Source: Bradyrhizobium sp. (GTDB lineage Bacteria > Pseudomonadota > Alphaproteobacteria > Rhizobiales > Xanthobacteraceae). From it: a stretch of 44,709 bases of DNA. Made by a program: the position numbers and the translations under genes. Where the stretch lies: positions 1 through 44,709 of the forward strand of contig NZ_JAFAVV010000003.1 of NCBI RefSeq assembly GCF_019242285.1, written 5' to 3'. Positions 23,771 to 36,209 of the stretch are shown here, one piece after another (the stretch's first letter is position 1; each line of letters starts with the position of its first letter). Under the pieces are notes generated by a model. It saw only the letters and a program-made list of their open reading frames with translations, was not told the DNA's origin and ran no database searches.

Positions 23771-26553
23771 GAGACCTCGATGCGCTTGCGGGCCGTTTTG
23801 GCCGGGGTTTCCATCCGCGCCTTCAGCAAGGCGACCGGCAGGTGCTGGAACAGCGTGGCGAGCGGAAGCTCGCTCGTGCCGGCGTCCTCCATGGCAAAAC
23901 CGCTCACATCGACAAAGCCGTCGAAGACATCTGCTGAGGGCCATGTCCGGCCGCCTTGCGAAAGCGGCGCGAACGTGCGTCCGGCCACGACGATCGCGGC
24001 GTCCCTGCCGCGACGTCGGGCGAAGGCGATGACGTGGCTGCGATGCGTGCCGCTCACCTCGAGCGGATGATAGTCGCCGAAGGTGAAAACCTCCGCGAGC
24101 TCGTGCCGGAGTTTCAACAGGTGTGCGGTCCAGGCGAGCTTCAGCCGCCCGCTGCGCCAGTCCTGCACCAGCGCCTGCCAATCGGGAGCCTTCAGCGCCT
24201 CCAGCATATTGGCGCGCGCGTCAAAATCGATCGGGCGGCGATTGTCGGGATCGACCAGCGAGAGGTCCCAGAGCTCGGTGCCCTGGTAGAAGTCCGGCAC
24301 GCCCGGCAGCGTCGCCTTCAGCGTGACCTGGCTCAGCGAGTTGAGCGCGCCCAATAGCGCCACGCGCTGCGAGAAGGTCGCGAGCGAATCGAGGAACTCG
24401 CCCGAGGCTTCGCGATCCAGGATCCCTTCGATGAAGCCGTGCAGTCCCGCCTCATAGGCCTCGACGGGATTGAGCCAGCTCGTCTCCTGCTTGCCTTCGC
24501 GCGCAGCCTTCGATGCATAGGCCTGGATGCGCTCGGCGAAGGCGTCATCCTGCGCGGCTACGGGAAAGGCGCCGAGCAGCGCCTGGTACAGCATGTATTC
24601 GGCGGTCACCGACGGCGCGCGCATCTCGCCCCTGGTGACGACATGCGGCGCATTCAGGACCTTCCATTTCGCGACCGTGCTGGTCCATTCGCCGGATATT
24701 TCGGACAATGCCGCGAGCCTGGCGCGGGCATCCTCGCCGCGCTTGGTGTCGTGGGTCGCAGTCGCCGTCATGCCATGCGGCCAGGCCCTGGCGCGCGCCT
24801 GCATCAGCGCGTGAAACGCGGCGACCGACAATCCCTTCGAGGCCGGGTCGCCGCCGACCTCGTTGAGCGCGAGCAAGCGATGGTAGCGATAGAACGCGGT
24901 GTCCTCCAGCGACTTCGCCATCAGCGGACCGGTGAACTGCTGCAGCTTCAGCGCGAAGCGCCGCACCCGAGCGGTCGAGTGCGCGGTCTCGCCGCGCCGG
25001 ATCAGGTCCATGGTGATGGTGTCGCGAAGGAAATCGAAAATGCCGTCGTCGGCGGCGAACCAATCCGCTCGCGCCCGTTTGACGGTCTCGCCGATCAGCT
25101 CGCGGTCGTGTGCGCTCGGCCCGGGCGCCGTCAGATAGGTGCGGTAGACCGGGAAGTGCAGCACATAGAGCTCGAGCGCCTGGGTCAGGCTGTCGGCGGA
25201 ATAGTCGCGGGTGGAATAGTGCCCGTTGGCGATGCGGGCCAAGAGCCGCGCCAGCACGGTGAACTCGCTGGAGAGCAGCGTCCGCAGCACGCGCCGCTTG
25301 GCGCCGCGCAGCACCGGCTCGAGCCGGGGCGGGGTCGATGAAATCTGCCGCCAGATCTCGTCCAGCGCGTCGAGTCCGCTCGGCTCGACCAGCACCTGGG
25401 TGATGACGTTCATCCACTCGTAGCCGGTGGTGCCGTGCACGCCGGCGAAGGCCTGCAGCTTCTCGCCTTCGCCGAGGATCTTCTCGACCACCAGATAGAA
25501 TGGCCTGGGATGCTTGCCCTGGGCGTCGCGGATCAGGCGGCGCAGGCGCTGGAAATATTGCGCGGGATCGCGCAGGCCGTCGATGTGGTCGAGCCGCAGA
25601 CCCTGCAGCCGGTCTTCCGCGATCAGCCGCTTCACCAGTTGATGCGAGGCATCGAAGGTCCCGGCATCCTCGACCCGAAGCCCGGCGAGCGTGTTGACGT
25701 CGAAGAAGCGGCGATAGTTGATGTCGCTCGAGGCAAGCCGCCAGTGACCGAGCTTGTAGTGCTGACGCTCCAGGAGATGATGCAGGGCGAGCGTCGGCGC
25801 CGGGCGGTCCTTTCCCGCGCGATAGGCGGCAAGTCCCTGCGCGATGAGCTCGGCCGCGCCGATCGCCTTCAGCGCGGCCTTGAAGGAAGGCGCTTCCTCG
25901 CGGTTCGGATGGCGCAGGCCCCGGTAGCGCGACGCCAATTCGAGGATGCGCCGGCCAGCCTCGCTGTCCTCGGCGCCGGCTTCCTTCACGATCATCCGCA
26001 GCACCTCGGCGTAACGCTCGGGCGCGATCGGCAGGCGGTGCTCGAAATACCAGCAGGAGAAGCTGCCTTCGTCCGCATCGTAGCGCAGCTCGATCTCGCC
26101 GCGCTCCAGCGCCTCGCCATAGGAAACGCCGAGGATCGGCAGCAGCACGCCGCCGCGCGCGCGGTAGGGCAGTTGCTCCCAGTCGATGTCGAAGGAGACC
26201 GCGCGCGGCGAGGCCGGGCCCCATTCCAGGACATCGAGCCACCAGGGATTGTCGGCGTAGTGCACGCCGACATGGTTGGGCACGAAGTCGAGGATCAGGC
26301 CGAGATCGTGCTGCTTCAGCGCCTCACTCAACTGCGCGAAGCCGGCTTCGCCGCCGAGCTCCGGGTTCAGCCGGGTGTGGTCGACGACGTCATAACCATG
26401 GGTCGAGCCCTTGCGTGCCTTCATGAAGGGCGAGGCGTAGAGATGGGTGATGCCGAGCGCCTTCAGATAGGGCACGATCTCGGCCGCCTTGTCGAAGCCG
26501 AAATCCTTGGTGAGTTGAAGCCGATAGGTCGCGAGCGGGATCGGCGACGCCAT
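23767..26553 (-). CDS. treY: Malto-oligosyltrehalose synthase
   Basis: 928 residues, GH13 subfamily. It opens MASPIPLATYRLQLTKDFGF, a TreY hallmark, then GITHLYASPFMKARKGSTHG and LDFVPNHVGVH. The catalytic region contains GLRLDHIDGLRDP and VVEKILGEGE. It isomerises the reducing-end glucose of maltodextrin to an alpha,alpha-1,1 linkage, and TreZ then releases trehalose. It is the last gene of the treS-glgB-glgX-treZ-treY run; one base separates the treZ stop from its ATG. The stop codon falls in the end of a GTGGGC repeat. Length and motifs are normal. Confidence 0.97.
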   Translation of the reverse strand: MASPIPLATYRLQLTKDFGFDKAAEIVPYLKALGITHLYASPFMKARKGSTHGYDVVDHTRLNPELGGEAGFAQLSEALKQHDLGLILDFVPNHVGVHYADNPWWLDVLEWGPASPRAVSFDIDWEQLPYRARGGVLLPILGVSYGEALERGEIELRYDADEGSFSCWYFEHRLPIAPERYAEVLRMIVKEAGAEDSEAGRRILELASRYRGLRHPNREEAPSFKAALKAIGAAELIAQGLAAYRAGKDRPAPTLALHHLLERQHYKLGHWRLASSDINYRRFFDVNTLAGLRVEDAGTFDASHQLVKRLIAEDRLQGLRLDHIDGLRDPAQYFQRLRRLIRDAQGKHPRPFYLVVEKILGEGEKLQAFAGVHGTTGYEWMNVITQVLVEPSGLDALDEIWRQISSTPPRLEPVLRGAKRRVLRTLLSSEFTVLARLLARIANGHYSTRDYSADSLTQALELYVLHFPVYRTYLTAPGPSAHDRELIGETVKRARADWFAADDGIFDFLRDTITMDLIRRGETAHSTARVRRFALKLQQFTGPLMAKSLEDTAFYRYHRLLALNEVGGDPASKGLSVAAFHALMQARARAWPHGMTATATHDTKRGEDARARLAALSEISGEWTSTVAKWKVLNAPHVVTRGEMRAPSVTAEYMLYQALLGAFPVAAQDDAFAERIQAYASKAAREGKQETSWLNPVEAYEAGLHGFIEGILDREASGEFLDSLATFSQRVALLGALNSLSQVTLKATLPGVPDFYQGTELWDLSLVDPDNRRPIDFDARANMLEALKAPDWQALVQDWRSGRLKLAWTAHLLKLRHELAEVFTFGDYHPLEVSGTHRSHVIAFARRRGRDAAIVVAGRTFAPLSQGGRTWPSADVFDGFVDVSGFAMEDAGTSELPLATLFQHLPVALLKARMETPAKTARKRIEVS

Positions 26554-26554
26554 G

Positions 26555-28317
26555 TCAGCTCTCGACGCGCCAGAACACCGACCAGGGGTCGAGCTGCTCG
26601 CCCGGCTCGCCGCCCCAGATCGGCGTGCCCGCCATCGCTTCGCGCGGCCGTGCGATGCTGCTGCCGGACAGATTGGCGAGCAGCCGGAGCGTCGTGCCGT
26701 CGCCGATGCGCCAGCTCGCCCTCAGCACGCCGTTTTCGTTGGCCTGCGCCTCGCCGAAAGCCATGCCCTGGAGCCGCGGCACAATCTCGCGCCGGCGCGT
26801 TGCGAGAAGACGCCGCACCAGCTCCAGCCGCGCGCGGCCGCTCGCGGTCGTGCGCCCATCCCAGTCGAGCACCGCCGACTTGAACGTGGCGGGATCGAGC
26901 GGATCGGGAACCTCGTCGCCATAGGCTTCATATGCCCAATCGTATTCCTCGCGCCGCCCCTTGCGCACGGCTTCGGCAAGTTCGCCCTTGAAATCGCAGA
27001 AGAACGGGAACGGCTTTTTCGAGCCCCATTCCTCGCCCATGAACAGCATCGGCGGCATCGGCGCGAGCAGGGTCACGGCCAGCGCGGCTTCGATCGCGCG
27101 CGGATCCGCGATCGCCTCCAGCCGGTCGCCGAGCGGGCGGTTGCCGATCTGGTCGTGGTTCTGCAGGAAATTGACGAAGGTGGTGGGCGCCAAATGGCCG
27201 CTCGACTCGCCGCGCGGCTTGTTGCCCCAGAACGGCGCGTTCTCGCCCTGATAGACGAAGCCCGATGCCAGCGAGCGGGCGAGATGGCCGCGCGGCGAGG
27301 TCTGGTAGTCGCCGTAATAGCCCTGGCTCTCGCCGGTCAGCAGCACATGCCAGACGTGGTGATAGTCGTCGTTCCACTGCGCGCGGAACTTGCCATGCGG
27401 AGGCTCTTGTGTGGCGTCGAGCAGGCTCGCACAATTGTCGCCATTCTCCAGCACGAGATGGATGTGCCTTCCGGTCCGGGCCGCGAACGCGCCGGCGGCG
27501 CGGCTCAGATCGTGCAGCATGGAGATCTCGCCGGGCTCGACCAGGATGTGGTTGGCGGCGTCGAACCGCAGCCCGTCGAAGCGGTAGTCGCGCAGCCAGT
27601 GCAGCGCGTTCTCGATCGCGAACGCGCGCACCTCTGGCCGGCGATAGTCGATCGCGCTGCCCCACGGCGTGTGGCCTTCGGTGAAGAAGGTCGGCGCATA
27701 GCGGTGGAGGAAATTCCCCTCCGGCCCGAAATGGTTGTAGACCACGTCGAGAAACACCATCAGCCCGCGCAGATGCGCTTCGTCGATCAGCCGCTTCAGC
27801 TCCTCGGGGCGGCCATAGGCGCTGTCGGGCGCGTACCACAGCACGCCGTCATAACCCCAGCCCCGGCTTCCCGCGAAATCCGCCAGCGGCATCAGCTCCA
27901 GCGCGGTGATGCCGGTCGCCACGAGATGATCGAGCTTGTCGATCATCGCGCGGTAGCTGCCTTCCTCCGTGAAGGCGCCGACATGGGTCTCGATGAAGAC
28001 GGCGTCCTGCCAGGGGCGCCCGCGCCAGTCCCTGGCGCGCCAGTCGAAGCGGGCATGATCGATGACTTCGCTCGGGCCGGACACGTCCTCGGGCTGGAAC
28101 GCCGATGCGGGATCGGGTACGTCGATCTCGTCGTCGATGCGGAACCTGTAGCGTGCGCCGCCCTTGATGCCAGCGACATCGGCTGTGTACCAGCCATCCG
28201 CGCCACGCTGCATCGGGTGCGGCAGTTCCAGCACCACGTCGACGCGCCTGGCCGCCGGCGCCCACAGCCGGAACGAGGCGCCGTCGTCCGTCACGCTGAC
28301 GCCGAAAGAGAGTTGCT

Positions 28318-28321
<4 letters not shown>
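26555..28321 (-). CDS. treZ: Malto-oligosyltrehalose trehalohydrolase
   Basis: 588 residues from the ATG at 28321; the track's longer frame to 28777 lies inside glgX. An N-terminal E-set/CBM48 domain (SFGVSVTDDGASFRLWAPAA) precedes the GH13 barrel with FIETHVGAFTEEGSYRAMID, FLDVVYNHFGPEGNFLHRYA, GLRFDAANHI and LVLENGDN. It cleaves the bond next to the trehalosyl end made by TreY, freeing trehalose. Its start overlaps the glgX stop by 4 bases, implying coupled translation. The last residues, PWSVFWRVES, are typical for TreZ. Confidence 0.96.
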
Positions 28322-30393
<2,072 letters not shown>

Positions 30394-30399
30394 GATGCG

Positions 30400-32550
30400 C
30401 TAGCTTTCCGGGATCAAATACATGGCGGCCAGTGGCGGGATGGTCAGGGCCAGCTCGGGGCCGCCGGCGCCGTCCTGGGTGTGGACCTCGCCGACATTGC
30501 CGACATTGCTGCCGCCGTAATGGGCGGAATCGGAATTGAACACCTCGCGCCAGCGGCCGGCATAGGGCACGCGGACGCGGTAGCCGTGATGGACGCTCGG
30601 TGAGAAATTGACGACGACGACGCAGCGCGCCCGCGGATCGCTGCCCTTGCGCAGCCAGGCGAACGTGTTGTGGTCGGCATCCTCGGTAATGATCCAGTCG
30701 AAGCCTGCGGCCTCGCAGTCCAGCTCGTGCAGGGCCGGCAGGTCGCGATAGAGCCGGTTGAGGTCGCGCATCAGGGCCTGGATGCCGGCATGCTTCTTCT
30801 GCTCCAGCAGATGCCAGTCGAGGGAATGGTCGTGGTTCCACTCGCGCTCCTGGCCGAATTCCGAGCCCATGAACAACAGCTTCTTGCCGGGATGGGCGAA
30901 CATGAAGCTGTAATAGGCGCGCAAATTGGCGAAGCGCTGCCAGTCGTCTCCCGGCATGCGGCCGAGGATCGAGCGCTTGCCGTGCACGACCTCGTCATGC
31001 GACAGCGGCAGGATGAAGTTCTCGGAGAAGGCGTAGTGCAGGCCGAACAGTATGTCGCCGTGGTGGTACCTGCGATGGATCGGATTCTTGCCGATGTATT
31101 TCAGCGTGTCGTGCATCCAGCCCATGTTCCACTTGTAGCCGAAGCCGAGTCCTCCGGACTCGATCGGTCGTGACACCTGCGGCCAGGCGGTCGACTCCTC
31201 CGCCGCCGTGGTGGCCTGCGGAAAGCGCGCGAACAGCTCGCGGTTGAAGCGCCGCAGGAACTCGATGGCTTCGAGATTCTCACGCCCGCCATACTGGTTC
31301 GGAATCCAGCCGCCCGACGGGCGGCTGTAGTCGAGATAGAGCATGGAGGCGACCGCATCGACCCTGAGGCCGTCGATGGCGTAGCGTTCCAGCCAGAACA
31401 GTGCGTTCGACACCAGGAGGTTGGTGACTTCGGTGCGGCCGTAATTGTAGATCAGCGTGCCCCAGTCGAGATGGCGGCCCTGCATGGGGTTGGCGTGCTC
31501 GTACAGCGCAGTGCCGTCGAAATGCGCAAGCCCGTGCGGATCGTCGGGGAAATGGCCGGGCACCCAGTCGAGCAGCACGCCGAGGCCCTCGCGGTGGCAG
31601 GCGTCGACCAGGCCTGCGAAATCGGCCGGCGAGCCGAACCGGCTGGTCGGCGCGAACAGGCCGGTCGGCTGGTAGCCCCAGGAGCCGTCGAACGGATGCT
31701 CGCTGACGGGCAGGAATTCCACGTGGGTGAAGCCGAGATCGCGGACATAGGCCGGCAGCTGCTCGGCCAGCTCGCGATAGCTCAGCCACTCGTTGTTGCC
31801 CTTGCGCCGCCACGAGCCGAGATGGACCTCGTAGATCGAGATCGGCGCGGTGCGCGAGTTGATGCCCGCAGGCGCCGGCCGCGGTCGCGGCAGGTTCGCC
31901 TCGTCGAACACGATGGAGGCGGTCTTCGGGCGCACCTCGGCCGCGAACGCCAATGGATCGGACTTCAGCGGCAGATGCTGGCCGTGCGGGCCGATGATGT
32001 CGAACTTGTAATGATCGCCCGCCTTGGCGCGCGGGATGAACAATTCCCAATAGCCGTTGCCGCGCACGCGCATCGGATGCCGCCGCGCGTCCCACAAATT
32101 GAAGTCGCCGACCACGCTGACCCGCCGCGCATTCGGCGCCAGCACGACGAAGGCCACGCCGTCGACGCCGTCGAGCGTCATCGGATGGGCGCCGAGCTTG
32201 TCATAGAGCTGCTGGTCGGTGCCTTCGCCGAGCAGATAGAGATCGTAGTCGCTGAGCACCGGCGGGAAGCGGTAGGGATCGTCGAGCTGGACGACGTTGT
32301 CGCCATATTGTGCGCGCAACTGGTAGCGCCGCGAGCCGTGCGGTGCGGTGCCTGCGAACAGCCCGGCATCGTGAATCCGCGACAGCGAAGCCACCTCGCC
32401 GTGTTCGCCGATCGCCTCGACCTTCGATGCTTCCGGCAGGAAGGCGCGCACCACGGCGCCGTCGCCCTCGTTGTGCAGTCCGAGATAGTGGAAGGGGTCG
32501 GCGTGGCGGCCTTCGACGATGGCGTAGGCTTCGGCGGAAAGTTTGCTCAT
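30400..32550 (-). CDS. glgB: 1,4-alpha-glucan branching enzyme
   Basis: 716 residues, full-length form with two N-terminal beta-sandwich (CBM48-like) domains, the second containing [20 protein letters not shown]. The GH13 barrel shows [30 protein letters not shown] (nucleophile Asp398), [12 protein letters not shown] (acid/base Glu451) and [12 protein letters not shown]. It introduces alpha-1,6 branches into glycogen. The ATG overlaps the treS stop by 4 bases. No glgA, glgC, glgP or glgE is in the window, so glucan polymerisation must be encoded elsewhere. Confidence 0.97.
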   Translation of the reverse strand: MSKLSAEAYAIVEGRHADPFHYLGLHNEGDGAVVRAFLPEASKVEAIGEHGEVASLSRIHDAGLFAGTAPHGSRRYQLRAQYGDNVVQLDDPYRFPPVLSDYDLYLLGEGTDQQLYDKLGAHPMTLDGVDGVAFVVLAPNARRVSVVGDFNLWDARRHPMRVRGNGYWELFIPRAKAGDHYKFDIIGPHGQHLPLKSDPLAFAAEVRPKTASIVFDEANLPRPRPAPAGINSRTAPISIYEVHLGSWRRKGNNEWLSYRELAEQLPAYVRDLGFTHVEFLPVSEHPFDGSWGYQPTGLFAPTSRFGSPADFAGLVDACHREGLGVLLDWVPGHFPDDPHGLAHFDGTALYEHANPMQGRHLDWGTLIYNYGRTEVTNLLVSNALFWLERYAIDGLRVDAVASMLYLDYSRPSGGWIPNQYGGRENLEAIEFLRRFNRELFARFPQATTAAEESTAWPQVSRPIESGGLGFGYKWNMGWMHDTLKYIGKNPIHRRYHHGDILFGLHYAFSENFILPLSHDEVVHGKRSILGRMPGDDWQRFANLRAYYSFMFAHPGKKLLFMGSEFGQEREWNHDHSLDWHLLEQKKHAGIQALMRDLNRLYRDLPALHELDCEAAGFDWIITEDADHNTFAWLRKGSDPRARCVVVVNFSPSVHHGYRVRVPYAGRWREVFNSDSAHYGGSNVGNVGEVHTQDGAGGPELALTIPPLAAMYLIPES

Positions 32551-35500
32551 GAGGTCTCGCTCGGGGTCTCGCTTGCGGGCTCGGAGAGAATGCGCAGCAT
32601 CCCTAGCAGAGGAATGCGCAGCCAGTCAGGCCGGCGTGCCAGCTCATCCTCGATCTCGAACAGGAATTTTTCGACCAGGAAGAATTTCAGCAGTGCATCG
32701 CTCGCAGGCTGGTCCGCCGGCCACAGTCGTGAAGCCTTCATGATTTCGCGATAGCCGCTCAGTAATGCCGCCGTCGCGCGGTCGCGCCATCCGAGCAGTG
32801 CGGCGCCGAGCCGGCCCTTCTCGTCCGGCGCCAGGCCGAGCGCGCGGTCGAACGCAGCGCCGACCGAGTAGTCGATCGAATTGATCAGGCAGGCGAGGTC
32901 ACGCGCGGCCGGCGCCTTGCGGCGCCGTTCGTCGAGCGCAAGCCGGCCGTCGCCGTCGAAGCCGCTGATGTAGATGTCGTCCTTGACGATCAGCATGTGC
33001 GCCAGGCGCAGATCGCCGTGCTGACGGATGGTCAAGCCGCCGACGTCGGGCGACAGCAGGTTGGCGAGGAGGTCCGCGAGCGTTTCTCGCTGAGCGAGCA
33101 GGCGGTCGACCAGCGCGCGGTCGGATTCCTTGATCGTATCACGCTGCCGCTTCAACGAATCGAAAACGCGTGCGGCGCGGGCTTCCACCTCGCTGATCCA
33201 GCCTCGCACCCCGTCGGGCTCCATCGGCTCCGGCGCGAAGGGCATTTCGTCGGAGCGCGACGCCAGCGCCAGGTGCAATTCGGCGACGCGCGAGCCGGCC
33301 TGCGACATGTAGCGGAGATACGGCGTCTGCTCGTCGCTCTTGCGGTCGGAATCGCTCGCGGCCAACAGGCGGAAGTCGTCGACGAAGCGATCGAGATAGG
33401 CCGAGCTGACCGTCCAGGCGTCGCCCTGATTCTCGATCAGCGCATGCACGGTCGCAATTGCATAGTGGTTGTTGCCTTCGATGAATTCGACGCTGCCGAG
33501 CAGGGCCGGCGCATTGGCGAAGCCCACTGTCTCGGTCAGGAAATGCCCGACCTCGATCGCGGGCGCCGTCCCCGCTTCCATCTTGCGATAGATCTTGACG
33601 ACGTAATCGCTGTCCACGAGCGAGGTGTTGTTCATCCAACCGGCCTCGATCGGGCGAATGCGCCCGGGCTCGCGAACGGGCTGGTCGGTGAAGCGGCTGG
33701 TCGGCCGGAACTCGAGCCGCAGCTCGCCTTCCTTGACCGTGAGCGATTCCTGCAGGTTGCGCAGCAACAGGCCGAGAAAGATCGGCTCGGACGCGACATC
33801 GAGCAGGGTGCCTTCCCGCGCGCCCTGCCGGACGGCCGCGAAGGCGATCGGGTTGTAGCGCTCACGATCGAACCGGACCCACTCGATCTGCATCGGCAGG
33901 AGGTAGCGCGTGGTGGTGCCGCCTTGCGTGGCCTCGAAGAACGCCAGCCACGGCCGGTTGTCGCCGATCTCGCAGAACGGAATCGCCGACACCAGCCCTG
34001 GACGGATTCGTTCCGGCGTGTGCTCGGGATACCAGCGCGTCCGCGCCAGATGTCCCGGCAGCACGTCGCGCTCGAACACGCTGCGGGTGCGTGCGAGCGA
34101 GACCCAGGTCGAGCCGAGCGGCACCACCAGCGTCTCGAACTCCGGCACCGCGCGCGGGGTGACCGGCTCCGACTTGTCGCGCTCCTGCAGCAGGAACCAG
34201 TAGAAGCCGTACGGCCCGAGCGTGATCATGTAGGGCAATTCGCCGATCGCGGGAAAGCGCGAGCGGCCGAGCATCTCCAGCGGAATGCGGTCCTTCCAGG
34301 CGGACAGGTCGAGCTCGGTCGCCTGCGCCGAGCGCGACAGGTTGGCGACGCAGAGGATCACCTCGCCCTTGTACTGCCGGACATAGGCCAACACCGCGCG
34401 GTTGGCCGGGCGGATGAAGGTCATGGTGCCGCGGCCGAAGGCGAGCGTCGATTTGCGCACCGCGATCAGCCGCTTGGTGGCGCTCAGGAGCGACGACAGG
34501 CTGCGTGACTGCGCCTCGACATTGACCGACTCGTAGCCATAGACCGGGTCCATGATCATGGGGGCGTAGAGCCGCGCCGGATCGGCGCGGGAGAAGCCGC
34601 CATTGCGGTCCGGGGTCCATTGCATCGGCGTGCGCACGCCGTTGCGGTCGCCGAGATAGATGTTGTCGCCCATGCCGATCTCGTCGCCGTAATAGATGAT
34701 CGGCGTGCCCGGGAACGACAGCAGCAGCGAGTTCATCAATTCGATCTTGCGGCGGTCGTTGTCCATCAGCGGCGCCAGCCGCCTGCGGATGCCGAGATTG
34801 ATGCGGGCGCGCGGGTCGTTGGCGTAGGTCGACCACAGATAGTCGCGCTCGACGTCGGTGACCATCTCGAGCGTCAATTCGTCATGGTTGCGCAGGAACA
34901 GCGCCCATTGGCAGTTGGCGGGGATGTCCGGGGTCTGGCGCAGGATGTCGGTGATGGGAAAGCGGTCCTCCTGCGCGATCGCCATGTAGATGCGCGGCAT
35001 CAGCGGGAAGTGATAGGCCATGTGGCATTCGTCGCCATTGCCGAAATATTCCTGGACGTCCTCCGGCCATTGATTGGCCTCGGCCAGGAACAGCTTGTTC
35101 TTGGAATGGGAGTCGAGCTCGACCCTGAGCTTCTTGATGATGGCGTGGGTCTCGGGCAGGTTCTCGTTGTTGGTGCCGTCGCGCTCGCACAGATAGGGGA
35201 TGGCGTCGAGCCGGAATCCGTCGACGCCGGCGTCGAGCCAGCGCTTCATCACCTGGATCATCGCCTTGACCACGCGCGGATTGTCGAAGTTCAAGTCCGG
35301 CTGGTGCGAGAAGAAGCGATGCCAGTAGAACTGGCCGGCCTCCGGATCCCAGGTCCAGTTCGACTTCTCGGTGTCGGTGAAGATGATGCGGGTTTCCAGG
35401 TATTTCTGGTCGGTGTCGCTCCACACATACCACTCGCGCGCGCTCGAATTCCGGTGGCTGCGACGGGCGCGCTTGAACCAGTGGTGCTGATCGGAGGTGT

Positions 35501-35861
35501 GGTTGATCACGAGCTCGGTGATTACCCGCAGGCCGTGCTTCTTGGCTTCCTGGATGAAGCGGTTGAAGTCCTTCATGGTCCCGAAATCGGGATTGATGGT
35601 GCCGTAATCGGCGATGTCGTAGCCGTCGTCGCGGCCGGGCGAGGGATAGAACGGCAGCAGCCAGAGCGCGGTGACGCCGAGCTCCTGCAGATAGCCGAGC
35701 TTCTCGGTCAGGCCGGCGAAGTCGCCGATGCCGTCATTGTTGCTGTCGGCGAACGCCTTGACATGCAGCTGGTAGATGATCGCGTCCTTGTACCAGAGTT
35801 CGTCGGCGTCGAGATCGGTGGCCGGCAGCTCATGGGCGTCGATCGATGAGAGCACGTTCAT
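32547..35861 (-). CDS. treS: Trehalose synthase (maltose glucosyltransferase) fused to a divergent maltokinase domain
   Basis: 1104 residues. The TreS part (about residues 20-560) has [20 protein letters not shown] and GFRLDAIPY with Asp219, LAEANQW with Glu261 and RNHDEL with Asp327; it interconverts maltose and trehalose. The C-terminal part (about 590-1090, from [20 protein letters not shown]) resembles maltokinase, normally making maltose-1-phosphate. Its kinase motifs are altered: HGDLRLAH (948-955) where HGDLHLGQ is usual, and SGFDGDG (966-972) where IDFEGEP is usual, so the Mg-binding Asp is Gly. The kinase half may be inactive or changed. It is the first gene of a five-gene run. GAGGGGA precedes the ATG. 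Confidence 0.95.
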   Translation of the reverse strand: MNVLSSIDAHELPATDLDADELWYKDAIIYQLHVKAFADSNNDGIGDFAGLTEKLGYLQELGVTALWLLPFYPSPGRDDGYDIADYGTINPDFGTMKDFNRFIQEAKKHGLRVITELVINHTSDQHHWFKRARRSHRNSSAREWYVWSDTDQKYLETRIIFTDTEKSNWTWDPEAGQFYWHRFFSHQPDLNFDNPRVVKAMIQVMKRWLDAGVDGFRLDAIPYLCERDGTNNENLPETHAIIKKLRVELDSHSKNKLFLAEANQWPEDVQEYFGNGDECHMAYHFPLMPRIYMAIAQEDRFPITDILRQTPDIPANCQWALFLRNHDELTLEMVTDVERDYLWSTYANDPRARINLGIRRRLAPLMDNDRRKIELMNSLLLSFPGTPIIYYGDEIGMGDNIYLGDRNGVRTPMQWTPDRNGGFSRADPARLYAPMIMDPVYGYESVNVEAQSRSLSSLLSATKRLIAVRKSTLAFGRGTMTFIRPANRAVLAYVRQYKGEVILCVANLSRSAQATELDLSAWKDRIPLEMLGRSRFPAIGELPYMITLGPYGFYWFLLQERDKSEPVTPRAVPEFETLVVPLGSTWVSLARTRSVFERDVLPGHLARTRWYPEHTPERIRPGLVSAIPFCEIGDNRPWLAFFEATQGGTTTRYLLPMQIEWVRFDRERYNPIAFAAVRQGAREGTLLDVASEPIFLGLLLRNLQESLTVKEGELRLEFRPTSRFTDQPVREPGRIRPIEAGWMNNTSLVDSDYVVKIYRKMEAGTAPAIEVGHFLTETVGFANAPALLGSVEFIEGNNHYAIATVHALIENQGDAWTVSSAYLDRFVDDFRLLAASDSDRKSDEQTPYLRYMSQAGSRVAELHLALASRSDEMPFAPEPMEPDGVRGWISEVEARAARVFDSLKRQRDTIKESDRALVDRLLAQRETLADLLANLLSPDVGGLTIRQHGDLRLAHMLIVKDDIYISGFDGDGRLALDERRRKAPAARDLACLINSIDYSVGAAFDRALGLAPDEKGRLGAALLGWRDRATAALLSGYREIMKASRLWPADQPASDALLKFFLVEKFLFEIEDELARRPDWLRIPLLGMLRILSEPASETPSETS

Positions 35862-35884
35862 GGCACTGTCCCCTCAAGCCATGC

Positions 35885-35926
35885 GACCGCATGCGGTCTC
35901 GACTCGCGCCCGCTGCATGCGGGCGC
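35885..35926 (-). promoter_or_regulatory. Two adjacent hairpins in the treS leader
   Basis: A 14-base perfect palindrome GACCGCATGCGGTC (35885-35898) is followed by GCGCCCGC/GCGGGCGC arms around TGCAT (35906-35926). Both lie within 65 bases of the treS ATG and share a GCATGC-like core. They could act as operators or as mRNA structures. Confidence 0.35.
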
Positions 35927-36078
35927 GCCCGTCGGGTGACATAGGCGGAACGACGCCGCAAGCAGCGGCGCTCTCGACAGTTTGAGTTGTATCGTTCACG
36001 GTGATGCCATTGACATGGAACCGGCGTCCCATTCCTTTAACCTAATGCCAGAAGGAGACGCTTCGACCCTCCCTAACC

Positions 36079-36103
36079 AAGCCTCTTCTGCGGCATTGGT
36101 TCC
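36079..36103 (-). promoter_or_regulatory. Weak general-stress promoter candidate for the treS run
   Basis: The minus strand reads GGAAC, 18 bases, TT (plus strand AA at 36079-36080 and GTTCC at 36099-36103). This fits the relaxed rhizobial consensus, but the -10 is GCTT rather than CGTT. It would give a leader of about 210 bases including the two hairpins. Confidence 0.3.
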
Positions 36104-36108
36104 CGGCC

Positions 36109-36133
36109 GGAACGTCCTGTAGGCTAGAGCGTT
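36109..36133 (+). promoter_or_regulatory. EcfG-type general stress promoter for malQ and the GH15 gene
   Basis: GGAAC (36109-36113), exactly 16 bases, then CGTT (36130-36133). The predicted start is about 70 bases before the malQ ATG. The rest of the 348-base treS-malQ gap holds the weaker opposing candidate, the hairpins and no gene. Confidence 0.65.
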
Positions 36134-36209
36134 AAATACGGCTATCCTGTTTTCGTATCTAGATAATTTAGCGACGCCTCGCCACCGTCGCGTGCAAACC
36201 GCGTGCCGA

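Noticed and set aside
35947-35967. GGAAC at 35947 considered as a second EcfG promoter in the treS-malQ gap
   Set aside because: The bases 16-17 downstream are GCGC, not CGTT, and it points into the gap far from malQ.
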